DNA of 64,000 nt from Promerops cafer (Eukaryota > Chordata > Aves > Passeriformes > Nectariniidae). Each line of letters begins with the position of its first letter. Within the stretch, counting starts at the first letter, position 1. Shown one piece after another: positions 53,518-64,000 of the stretch. Made by a program: the position numbers and the translations under genes. The notes below the pieces were generated by a model that was given only the letters and a program-made list of their open reading frames with translations, did no database searches and was not told the DNA's origin. Location of the stretch: NCBI GenBank assembly GCA_013398275.1, contig VZSE01015288.1, positions 1 to 64,000 of the forward strand, read 5' to 3'.

Positions 53518-54240
53518 TTGGGCAGAGAGGTGACTGAGAACAGCCCTGCAGAAAAGGACTTGGGGGTGGTGGTTGATGAAAAACTCAACATGAGCTGTCA
53601 CTGTGCACTCACAGCTCAGAAAGCCAGTGGAATCCTGGGCTGCATCAAAAGCAGAATGGCCAGCAGGTCAAAGGAAGTGATTCTCCCCCTCTACTCTGCT
53701 CTTGGTGAGACCCCACCTGGACTACTGTATCCAGCTGTGGACTTCCCAACAGAAGAAGGACATGAAATTGCTGGAGCAAGTCCAGAGGACGACATGAAGT
53801 TTTTAAGAGGGCTGGAGCACCTCCCTGATGAAGACAGGCTGAGAAAGTTGGAGCTGTTCAGCCTGGAGGGAAAAAGGTAGCATGGAGACCTCACAAGAAC
53901 CTTCCAGTGTCTGGAAAGGGTCTGCAGGGAAGCCAGAGAGAGATTCTTCCTCAAGAACTGTAGTGACAGGATAAGGAGTTATGGGTACAAATTGGAAGAG
54001 GTGAAATTTAGTCTAGATATTAGGAAGAAATTCTTTCCTGTGAGGGTGGTGAGACACTGGAACAAGTTGCCCAGGGAGGCTGTGAATGCCCCAACCCTGG
54101 CAGTGTTCAAGGTGAGACTGGATAAGGCCTTGAGCAGCCTGGTCAGATGGGAGGTGTTGTCCCTAGCCATGGCAGGTGGGATTAGAATCAGATCTTTAAG
54201 GTCACTTCCAACTCTTAATGTTCTATATGATTCAGACTGG
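53518..54240 (+). repeat. CR1 LINE: ORF2 C-terminus and 3' end (copy A)
   Basis: Starts in the reverse-transcriptase C-terminal region: the frame at 53518-53880 includes EKDLGVVVDEKLNMS and ILGCIKSRMASRSKEVI, with a frameshift near 53730. It continues through the conserved LDIRKKFFPVRVVRHW segment and the non-coding tail to about 54235. 5'-truncated, as most CR1 copies are. Confidence 0.9.
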
Positions 54241-55527
54241 GCTCTGGTGTTATGTGACTCCCTGTTCCTTTTCTAGGCCTTTCCTAACTAGAACTATGGT
54301 CTCCTTTGCTTAGCCTGCACTGTGGGACTGTTCCTCAAAGAATTAGGCTTTTTAGGAACAATTACCAACTCTGCTGTCTCAGAGAAGACAGAGGTTCATT
54401 TTAGCACTTCAGATTCAGGTCTATCACACACCTAACAGCACGGCAAGGTGATGTTCTGATGCCACCACCTCTACTCTGCCTGGATTTTAACTTTTCATCA
54501 CAAGACAACAACATACAAATGCTGCTCAGATTGTTTGTCTCACCCAAACACACACAGCAAATCAGAGTGAGCTAAGGAAGTGCCCAAGCCAGGCCCTGAG
54601 TACTGCAGTAACTGCAGCAGGATCTGGAAGCCTCTTGTCTCCTGGCTCTTGGTCACAGCTCAGCCCCACTGGGCAGCAGCCTTCATGTCAGGAAAGACCT
54701 CAAAAAGCCAGTGTGGGCAGCGTGTTCCTGCCTAGTTGGTATCTCTTCTGCAAATTAAGATGGGCACTNTGCAAATTAAAGAGGGGCCCTAAGAAAGGAA
54801 AACGCCAAGATGGTGCTTGGCATCAGCTGTGCCTGGAGTTTCAGCCAGCAAATCATGCCCTGCTACATCCCCCTGACACCTTGGCCAGCAGCATAAGAAA
54901 CAAGAGAGGCAGATTTAAGGGCCTTTACTCAATAGCCAACTGCTGTGGGGTTATATATGGTGTATGCTCTGGCAGGCCTCAGACCTGGAAGGTAACATAG
55001 CAACCCCTATTCAAAGCTAAGGGGCAGAATAAATCAGCACATTTGTCCTTCTCCAGAGCAGAGAAGGTCCCCTGCCAGTGCCAAGAGGGAATGGGAACAA
55101 AGAACCTGGCAGTCCTCTCCATTTTGAAATGCCAGACAGGATTAGGGAAGGCAGCTGAATCCGTTCATTTTTGGCAGACAGCACATGAAGAGGCTGGGGA
55201 AAGACGGGTCCAAAGGACAGACAAAAGTCATCTACAAAACTCACCAGGCTTTGGGTGGAAAGTTGTGCTATGGTTTCTCTCTGGGTCTTCTTCTGGGGCC
55301 CATGTGTGGGGCAGAGAGCCTTCCCAGGGCACTGCCAGGATGATAGGCACAGAACAAGGGGTGAGGTTGAAGGTCAGGGATGTGAGAAGACACAGGAGGA
55401 TGCCGAGATTCATGGGCAGTCATGCAGCTGCAAGTGAGGCTCAAAATGCACCCAATCCTGCCCCTTCATCATGGCACCTCTCAAGCAGCCACAGGATGAC
55501 CACTGGCTTTCAACAACAGCAGACAAG
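53723..55527. repeat. Duplicated segment, copy A (left of gap)
   Basis: Starts at TACTGTATCCAGCTG inside the CR1 and runs to the gap edge. It repeats as 55840-57613 with only a few substitutions, a 10-base indel near 54470 and a 21-base indel at the ambiguous base 54769. Confidence 0.95.
54769..54769. other. Single ambiguous base (N)
   Basis: The N sits where copy A has a short local repeat of CTGCAAATTAA that copy B lacks. It suggests a consensus or gap-fill problem there. Confidence 0.95.
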
Positions 55528-55839
55528 NNNNNNNNNNNNNNNNNNNNNNNNNNNNNNNNNNNNNNNNNNNNNNNNNNNNNNNNNNNNNNNNNNNNNNNNN
55601 NNNNNNNNNNNNNNNNNNNNNNNNNNNNNNNNNNNNNNNNNNNNNNNNNNNNNNNNNNNNNNNNNNNNNNNNNNNNNNNNNNNNNNNNNNNNNNNNNNNN
55701 NNNNNNNNNNNNNNNNNNNNNNNNNNNNNNNNNNNNNNNNNNNNNNNNNNNNNNNNNNNNNNNNNNNNNNNNNNNNNNNNNNNNNNNNNNNNNNNNNNNN
55801 NNNNNNNNNNNNNNNNNNNNNNNNNNNNNNNNNNNNNNN
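55528..55839. other. Assembly gap (312 N)
   Basis: Run of N flanked by the two copies of the duplicated segment. Translations across it are meaningless. Confidence 1.
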
Positions 55840-56357
55840 TACTGTATCCAGCTGTGGACTTCCCAACAGAAGAAGGACATGAAATTGCTGGAGCAAGTCC
55901 AGAGGACGACATGAAGTTTTTAAGAGGGCTGGAGCACCTCCCTGATGAAGACAGGCTGAGAAAGTTGGAGCTGTTCAGCCTGGAGGGAAAAAGGTAGCAT
56001 GGAGACCTCACAAGAACCTTCCAGTGTCTGGAAAGGGTCTGCAGGGAAGCCAGAGAGAGATTCTTCCTCAAGAACTGTAGTGACAGGATAAGGAGTTATG
56101 GGTACAAATTGGAAGAGGTGAAATTTAGTCTAGATATTAGGAAGAAATTCTTTCCTGTGAGGGTGGTGAGACACTGGAGCAAGTTGCCCAGGGAGGCTGT
56201 GAATGCCCCAACCCTGGCAGTGTTCAAGGTGAGACTGGATAAGGCCTTGAGCAGCCTGGTCAGATGGGAGGTGTTGTCCCTAGCCATGGCAGGTGGGATT
56301 AGAATCAGATCTTTAAGGTCACTTCCAACTCTTAATGTTCTATATGATTCAGACTGG
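55840..56357 (+). repeat. CR1 LINE 3' end (copy B, cut by gap)
   Basis: Same CR1 as at 53723-54240, beginning exactly at the gap edge. One visible substitution lies in the ACACTGGAGCAAG segment. Confidence 0.9.
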
Positions 56358-57613
56358 GCTCTGGTGTTATGTGACTCCCTGTTCCTTTTCTAGGCCTTTC
56401 CTAACTAGAACTATGGTCTCCTTTGCTTAGCCTGCACTGTGGGACTGTTCCTCAAAGAATTAGGCTTTTTAGGAACAATTACCAACTCTGCTGTCTCAGA
56501 GAAGACAGAGGTTCATTTTAGCACTTCAGATTCAGGTCTATCACACACCTAACAGCACGGCAAGGTGATGTTCTGATGCCACCTGCCTGGATTTTAACTT
56601 GTCATCACAAGACAACAACATACAAATGCTGCTCAGATTGTTTGTCTCACCCAAACACACACAGCAAATCAGAGTGAGCTAAGGAAGTGCCCAAGCCAGG
56701 CCCTGAGTACTGCAGTAACTGCAGCAGGATCTGGAAGCCTCTTGTCTCCTGGCTCTTGGTCACAGCTCAGCCCCACTGGGCAGCAGCCTTCATGTCAGGA
56801 AAGACCTCAAAAAGCCAGTGTGGGCAGCGTGTTCCTGCCTAGTTGGTATCTCTTCTGCAAATTAAGATGGGCACTTAAGAATGGAAAACGCCAAGATGGT
56901 GCTTGGCATCAGCTGTGCCTGGAGTTTCAGCCAGCAAATCATGCCCTGCTACATCCCCCTGACACCTTGGCCAGCAGCATAAGAAACAAGAGAGGCAGAT
57001 TTAAGGGCCTTTACTCAATAGCCAACTGCTGTGGGGTTATATATGGTGTATGCTCTGGCAGGCCTCAGACCTGGAAGGTAACATAGCAACCCCTATTCAA
57101 AGCTAAGGGGCAGAATAAATCAGCACATTTGTCCTTCTCCAGAGCAGAGAAGGTCCCCTGCCAGTGCCAAGAGGGAATGGGAACAAAGAACCTGGCAGTC
57201 CTCTCCATTTTGAAATGCCAGACAGGATTAGGGAAGGCAGCTGAATCCGTTCATTTTTGGCAGACAGCACATGAAGAGGCTGGGGAAAGACGGGTCCAAA
57301 GGACAGACAAAAGTCATCTACAAAACTCACCAGGCTTTGGGTGGAAAGTTGTGCTATGGTTTCTCTCTGGGTCTTCTTCTGGGGCCCATGTGTGGGGCAG
57401 AGAGCCTTCCCAGGGCACTGCCAGGATGATAGGCACAGAACAAGGGGTGAGGTTGAAGGTCAGGGATGTGAGAAGACACAGGAGGATGCCGAGATTCATG
57501 GGCAGTCATGCAGCTGCAAGTGAGGCTCAAAATGCACCCAATCCTGCCCCTTCATCATGGCACCTCTCAAGCAGCCACAGGATGACCACTGGCTTTCAAC
57601 AACAGCAGACAAG
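55840..57613. repeat. Duplicated segment, copy B (right of gap)
   Basis: Matches 53723-55527. Offset falls from 2117 to 2107 to 2086 bases across the two indels. It continues past 57613 into sequence that copy A does not reach. Confidence 0.95.
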
Positions 57614-57614
57614 G

Positions 57615-59335
57615 GCAGGGTGAGAATGGGCCCGTGTCCAACTGCAGGCAGTAACAGGAGACGCAGTAACCTGACTGCCCTCATCCATAGCAACACCCTG
57701 ACCAATCTGCACTCCTTTATAACCCTGAGCAATACGTGATCCTCGTGCACTTACCTCTGGTACCGACCTTGCTGGAGGTAAGAAATCTCCAAATCCCTCA
57801 ATTCACTTCTTGCATTTTTAGATTGGAGTTCATATCCAGCTCTAGGGATGACCAGGCCTGATCTGGCTTAGTCCAAGACACCATTTGGGATCACAGCATG
57901 TGGTGATCTGGTCCTGATGAGTAGCACAAGGCAAAGCTCTGTAGATGTATTTCCAGAACAAAAACGGATAGAGCCAGCTGCCAGAGAGGGGAACACATTC
58001 CTGCCACCCTGTTGCTTGGGCCAGCTGCCTCCCTGTAGTCTGGGCAAGCATCCTAGCCAGCCTGCCCTTCTCCTTGGGCACACCATGGCTGCAACTTTCC
58101 TTTGACTAGGGAAGAGTGTCAAGAGTTGCTGCTGCCACAGCAGGTCTGCAGGGAGCTTGCCATAAACCTGCCTGACAGCCCCTGGTGAGCAACCCCAGGC
58201 CAGCTCCTGCCGAGGCTCCTCAGAGAACAAACAATACGCACTTGACATTAAAGGCTCATGTGTTCACTCTAATGGCATTCGGACAGCTGGGTACCGCTCA
58301 CAAAACGGAGCCTAATATGGGCCCTGTGCTAATGGAAATCATTAACCAGAGCCCTCAATTTGCTAAGCAATGTATTTACACAGCTGGAGAATGGCCCAAG
58401 TCAGACTCACACGGCTGCCACAGGAGAGCACACAGGCTCAGACGTATACTCTGTCAAACACACGTGCTCACTTGCACATACTCACCTGCCCTCACACGCC
58501 TCAGGTTCTCCCGAGTACACAGGCGCTTCCCTGTGTGTGTCACTTGTCCACATCCCTCTGTGCACAAGCACAGAGGGAGATTCTCCTACTGACTCGGAAA
58601 TCATAAAGAGGGCTGTTCCACTCATACAAATCTTGCCTGCTTGTAAAGTAATTCAAGCCATGCAGGGCCAGAACTTCACAGCATCCAGAGGATGGTCTAA
58701 GGCACCACAGCTCATCACTGGCTCGTACAGCTGCTCAGAACACAAGGTACTTCCAGCACCTGAAGATATCCACACTGCCTCACTGCACACCTTATTTGAT
58801 TTAGATGAGCTCCTAAGGGAGGTAAACTTGTCCTACACACGTTTCATGCAACTATGCACAAACTGCCTTGATCAAGGATGCCTCTTCACCCATGTACATG
58901 TGCTTACATGTACACTCCTGCCAACATGTACTGTTCTCACCAAAAGCATTATCACCTTTAAATACAGGGGGACAAATAAGCAACCAGGTTTGAAACATAT
59001 CTGAAGTGTATTAACAAAGAAGCACACCTAAATATAGTGACTGGAGGGAGGTGCCTCAAAGACGGCCAGTACGATTAAACATCACAGAAGAAATGCCCAT
59101 TTCCATCATATTAGCAGCTCTCAGAAAACAGACGAATGCTCAACTGTTCCAAAAACCCATCTGTAACATAATTGTACATTTCCACAAGGAAAGAGTATAT
59201 AGGAAGACGACAAACATGTAAAGCTAAATCTATCAATATGAAGCCATATTTCTCCTAGAAACAGGTCCCTCACTTCTATGAAGTCTGGGATGTTGCATCC
59301 CATGGTCACCCAGAATGGGTGCCCTGGAAGGAAAC
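57615..59335. other. Intergenic or intronic, no firm gene
   Basis: Contains splice-like signals on both strands around 57750-57780 and a complex non-coding block at 58190-58400. No named repeat recognised. Confidence 0.5.
58190..58400. promoter_or_regulatory. Candidate conserved non-coding element
   Basis: Repeat-free, with CACTCTAATGGCATTC, CCTAATATGGGCCC, GCTAATGGAAATCATTAA and CAATTTGCTAAG. TAAT and octamer-like cores are closely spaced, the look of a vertebrate developmental enhancer. Alignment would decide. Confidence 0.28.
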
Positions 59336-59340
59336 TACCA

Positions 59341-59692
59341 TGTAACTTCCCCCCCCCACCCCCCCGGACAGAGCAGCTCTCTGCCTTTTTTCCCTTTGTT
59401 CTCTGAAGTTCCCCCTTGCTAGTACCCCCCATAGGTCCCCAGTTAATGTATTCCAATCCCTTTACCCTTGTTGGATGAGCATTTGTAATCTCCCCTTGAC
59501 CCTCCTTCTTGCCTGAAAACCACTGGACACCTGACCCTCAGACACACCTACCCCTGGACCTTAAAACCCTCAGACCCCCCTGCTATCGGGGCTTTTCTGG
59601 TCCCTGACCCTCGGGGGGAATAAACCCTGTTGTGTTACACCAGGGCAGTGGTTGGCCTCCTTCTTCCCTGCTCTCACCGCCTGCATATTACA
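59341..59692 (+). mobile_element. Candidate retroviral solo LTR
   Basis: Begins TGTAAC and ends ATTACA, giving matching TGTAA/TTACA ends. It has a TATA-like TTAAAA at 59561-59566 and AATAAA at 59619-59624 followed by a GT-rich CCTGTTGTGTT, the order expected for U3-R-U5. It has a C9-A-C7 tract at 59349-59365. No matching target-site duplication is visible, so the boundaries could be wrong. Confidence 0.5.
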
Positions 59693-60704
59693 TAGAGCAG
59701 CTGCTCGCATTCTCCACCAGGAGAAAAGCCCCGCCGGCCCGGGCTCGGACCCAGCGTAGGGGAAAGCAGCTGCATCACTGGGAAAATATCCCAAATGCAG
59801 ACAGTAATATAATTTTGGCCTCATGATTCCATAGAATCATGGTTCTCCTCTATGGACAAAGCCAAAGTGAGCACAGGTCCAAGTGAGCTTTAAGCTGTGG
59901 GAATGACAATGCCCACAGGAGTGGGGAAATGCAGTTACCCAACACAACAATGTCTTTGAAGGGAGTGGTGTGCTAGGGGAGATGGAAAATTAAGAGGACT
60001 CTTTGGTCCTCTTTCTTAAGAGCTCTAGTATCCTGGTGGGATTCAAAACCAGATCAGCTTGTGCACTCTGCCAACCCGTCCCTACTCAAAGCCAATCCAG
60101 AACAGGAGTCCCTTCTTTCCTACTCTTGGGCCCCAGTGGTTGGGAAGTGCTGCTGAGCTCTGTTTAAAGGATGCTGCCTTCCAGTGGTGGGTGAATGATC
60201 CCTTTGCAGTCTGCAGACTCACTTGTTAAAAGTTCTTTGGGATGAAAGGCACCATGTAATTACAAGTTGTAAAGGCACATCCGATTCCCACCACCACCCT
60301 GTGTGGAAAGGAATAAATCCCCGAATAGCTTTGGCAAGGACAGATGCCTGCCTGGGATGCTGCCTGTTTGTGAGACAGCTGTCTTGCCCAGGAGTGGGCA
60401 GAGCCAGAGGTGGCACCAATATTCAGGCAGGGCACAGAAAGAGTAAAGGCTGTCAGACTCCACAGAGGAACATTTACAGGTTCACTGATTTAACTCCACC
60501 TTGTCCTCCTTCCTCTCACCCCTTCTAAGTGTTAGAAAATAAACTTCTTCACTCTTCAACTTTGATGTGTGAAGCCATCAGCTGTGGGCAAAGGAACGGG
60601 GCCCACATGCCTGCTCCTAGTTAAATCTGTAATTTCAAACATGGTTCAGACCAGGCCACTTCCCAACATCTCTGCCTCAGTTTCTCCAATGCATAATACA
60701 TACA

Positions 60705-61187
60705 TGTCCTGGTTTCTGCTGATATAAAATTAATTTTAGATTAATTAAATTTAGATTTAGGATGAGAATATGAATAGGATGGTGACAGCAATAAAATATC
60801 AGTCTGTTGAGCAGTGTTTATACTAAGTTAAGAACTTCTCAGCTTCTCATGCCCTGACAGCGAGAAGGTTTGGAAGGGCATGAGAAGATGGGAAGGAAAC
60901 AGCCAGGACATCTGACCCAAACTGGACAAAGGACTCTTCCATACCATATGAAGGCATAAGGTGGTGTTTTGCCTTCCCAATTAACCATGATGCAGTCCTG
61001 CTTTCCTGGAGATGGCTGAACACCTGCCTGCCCATGGCAAGCAGTGAATGAATTCCTTGTTTTGCTTTCTCTATTAAATCATCTTTATCTCACCCCACAA
61101 GCCATCTCACATTTACTCTCCCAATTCTCTCCCCCATGCCATGGAGCTAGCAAGTTAGCAACTTAATCGTGGGGTTAAGCCACAACA
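60705..61187 (+). mobile_element. Solo ERVL-type LTR
   Basis: Starts TGTCCTGGTTTCTGCTGATA and ends GGGGTTAAGCCACAACA. It contains GTGTTTATACTAAGTTAAGA, CTGACCCAAACTGGACAAAG, CCATACCATATGA and ATTAAATC before a CTTTATCTCACCCCACAAG segment. These are the hallmarks of a widespread avian ERVL LTR family, in + orientation. No internal retroviral region adjoins it. A clear 5-base target duplication is not evident. Confidence 0.85.
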
Positions 61188-61189
61188 GT

Positions 61190-63825
61190 ACACCACAGTC
61201 AGGCAGCAGGGATGAATTAATTAACTTCTAGGTGTTTCAACTTTCTGATGAGAGACGATTTCTTTTCAATTACAGTCTTGCTTCAGGCAGTTTTCAAGAA
61301 ACAGTCGCTGGCAAGCAGGACCAGCTCCTCCAGTGGAGCAACAATTCACATTTAACTGCTTATTCATTAACTCCGATAGGGCCTCTAACAATTTATTCCA
61401 GTCACAGACCTGGAGCAGCTCAAGGAGGAAATTTTCACAGGCAAACTCCTTTCCTCCTGAAAGTCTGCCCTCCACTCCCAGGTTCATATAGAATTTTATT
61501 TCAAGGAATAGTTAAAAAATAGACCGTGCCAGAACTTCATTTTATGACTACTCTTTTCCTTACTCTTCCAAGAAAAAAAAAAGTCATCTCCAAATGTTGT
61601 TCTGACAAGGAACCCAAAACTTTGCAGTGCAAACTGTTTTCTTATGCCTTTCATCACCCTCCCCTAAAAGACTGAAAGACCTGTCTGCCATCACCAACAT
61701 AAGGCTGCCTAACACCTATTTCTTTCCATACCATCACATTGCAAAGAGCAGTTCAACCATTTAGAAACACATCACTGTTCCTCTTAGAAAGAGGAATTTT
61801 TAAAAAAAAATTAAAAATCAAACATTTGCAAATGTGTGTGCAGAGTTGTCAGGTGGCAACTACCAGACTTACAGAGGTGCCACCAGACAGACAACACTGA
61901 ACCTTTTTGGAAGCTACTTCAAAGGGCCTAGCAGATGCTTGTTGATCACTTGCCCAAAAGCAGAAATAGCCAGTTTCAGCTCTGGGTCTTTGCTGGCACC
62001 AGCACGATAAGCCTTTCTTCTCCTCTCTCACACATCTTTAGATACGTCTTTGACAAAGCTGACTGCAAGCTTTGATTTTGCCTGCCTGACAACCTGAAGG
62101 AAAGAGGCTGCACAAATAAAAGGGACAGATGGGTCATTCAGAGGGGCAGTCTGTCGTTGCTCCCTGGCCAAGTTGGGGAATTCACCACCCAAGGATCCCA
62201 GTAAAGATCACGCTCTGAAGGCAAAACAAATCTCTTAGGAACAAGGGAATGAATCCATATTTCCCTACTAGTGAGCTGTGTCTTGCACCCACTTTTTTTT
62301 CCTTCTGGTAAGAAATTGCCTGTGCTTCCTGCATACCTGCAGCAGTTCCTGCAGATACTGCAGGGTCTGCATGTGCCTGAGCAGGAGAAGAGGTAGGCAC
62401 AAGAGTAGCTCCAAACAAATACAGACACAGGCAAGGCACAATCTGGCCCTAAATCTCCAAGGGCATCTGCGTAGACTCCTTAGTTTTGGTCTGTACACAA
62501 GCGACACTACCTCACCCTCTCCCTCCTCTCCATCCTCCCCGTTCCAGCCCTTGCTCTGTAGCAGGAACACCCTCCTCTCAGAGAGACCACACCAGCTGCC
62601 TCACAGGCCTCCTCCCTCGGGGCCAGGAACCCCAGGTACCGTGCTTCCCACAGAGCGGCACGCGGTGCGTACTTGGGCGTGTGCAGCTTCCAGTTCGCAT
62701 GAGGCCAGGGCAAGCAGATTCCCTCTGGCCAGGCAGGCTGGCACAGAGCAGTGGCAAGTGCTTGAAGGGTACACAAATTAAACCTGCAAAGTGAGGATTA
62801 ATTAGCCTGGCATGAGCAGGCTGCGAACACATGCTGACATAGTGCACTTGCCTCTGGACAAACCACCCCAGCTGTGGAAGCCAAGTGCAGGAAGTGGGTG
62901 TATTATGGGAGAGGTGTGTGGGAAAAGAGGATCACGGCTCTAGGGACTGGGAGAGGCAACGGGTGCCAGGTTCCCACAGCCACGCAAACAAAAAGGGAGC
63001 AGGAACAACTGCAGTGGGCCTGGATACAGTGAGTAGATGTGCCTAATCAGTCATCTTGGACCTGAAGCTCTGACAGAAAACAGTGGCTCTCTGTGACCCT
63101 GTGCCATCCCCTACATCTCTCTCTCTGCTCCATCACCCAGATATGACCAAGAAGTCATTACATCTGACCCTCTCTCTGTGAAACATGCCTCGCCACCTTC
63201 CATTCTCTTGAACCACAGTGCCACTAGCCATAGGCACCACTGACACACGAGGCTGTCCCAGAAGCAACTGGGATGCACCTTGTTTCTACCACTCCCCACC
63301 TCCCCGGATTCTTAAACCAGACCCACAACCCACATCAGACCACAAAGCAGGAACAGTGCTGAAAATAGGAAGTCAGCCTCCTCACTCACCAGCCACTTGC
63401 TACTTTCATGGTGCTGCGTGGATTTGGTTATTTCACCAAGTCTATTCTGTGGGCACTTACATGATTCAACAGGTGCGAGGGCATACATGGCAGGAATTTA
63501 TGAAAAGCAGGAAGCAATAAAAGTTATTATCCTTACAGAAACAGAAGAGAGACATGACAGTCCTACCTGCTATGAGCAGGCTAAAGGCTGGTTAGCCTTT
63601 GCCATGAAATCCAGTAAAAGCCAGATATTTAGTTTTTAATAGACAGAAGCATTCCCCCCTTGGCTACACTGGACCCTTCCCCACACTGAGGAAACTCTGG
63701 ACAAAGTCTTTGTCAGGAATTATTCAAAACAAGGGGTAGGGTTCTCCAGGACCAACTATCATCTTCAGCAGGCAGTTCAGTGGCTGGGTTGGGAGGAGTG
63801 TAGGATACCCAAAGGGATATTCACG
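61190..63825. other. Unassigned, no gene seen
   Basis: Mixed-composition unique sequence. Frames up to 167 codons (62278-62781) lack any recognisable domain and overlap open frames on the opposite strand. Confidence 0.5.
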
Positions 63826-64000
63826 CTCTCACTTAGCTCTCACTTTCTTCTCCATTTTGCTCACCAGAGGCATGCCCATCAACTGGAGACAAGACACCAC
63901 CGTGGAAACTGGAATGCCAAAATCTCCATGAAGAGCTTCTGACCATAAAGTAATCCAAGGCTGCGACTGGCCAGGAAGGAAACTCTCTCTTCTTGATTCT

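Noticed and set aside
55043..55914. Long open frames spanning the gap
   Set aside because: They consist mostly of unknown residues translated from N.
62278..62781. 167-codon + strand frame and overlapping - strand frames
   Set aside because: Mutually overlapping frames without domain or splice evidence.

Overview
The window is vertebrate nuclear DNA and almost certainly avian. It has a multi-exon gene with GT-AG introns, several CR1 LINE 3' ends, an ERVL-type LTR of a kind common in birds, short introns and a CpG-rich first exon. There is no prokaryotic organisation, and I found no tRNA, rRNA or CRISPR array. Nearly all long open frames outside the gene are chance frames in non-coding DNA. 

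Region 1 (1-16,345, + strand) is the bulk of SLC4A1AP (kanadaptin). Fourteen exons were placed by splice sites and reading phase. They join into 1,947 coding bases (648 codons plus stop) with no phase conflict. The N-terminal start lies before the window; exon 1 enters it already in frame and encodes the FHA domain. The 3' UTR is short, with AATAAA at 16,322. 

Region 2 (about 17.0-19.0 kb, - strand, perhaps 16.6-19.65 kb) is the most interesting part. It is a decayed Polinton/Maverick-type protein-primed family-B DNA polymerase, lying tail-to-tail with SLC4A1AP. Recognisable segments occur in the right order but in different frames: a cysteine/histidine finger, an exonuclease motif, a central domain, and downstream segments ending in a YEVWHF-like block. 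One central block is still free of stops for about 215 codons. 

Region 3 (about 19.7-49.9 kb) has no gene I can support. It holds CR1 fragments (24.6, 29.6, 36.3 kb), a CTCTC microsatellite (29.3 kb), an isolated CpG-dense patch (35.46-35.64 kb) and a few AT-rich, low-repeat blocks that look like candidate regulatory elements. 

Region 4 (49.96-52.35 kb, - strand) may be the 3' end of an unidentified gene. There is a good acceptor, a 42-codon CpG-containing tail ending in TGA, then about 2.2 kb of possible 3' UTR to an AATAAA. 

Region 5 (53.5-57.6 kb) carries a CR1 3' end and unique sequence present twice, about 99% alike by eye, on either side of a 312-base assembly gap. This may be a false duplication or a true tandem one. 

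Region 6 (57.6-64.0 kb) contains a candidate LTR (59.34-59.69 kb), a clear solo ERVL-type LTR (60.705-61.187 kb), one conserved-looking non-coding block (58.2-58.4 kb) and weak exon-like signals on the - strand.
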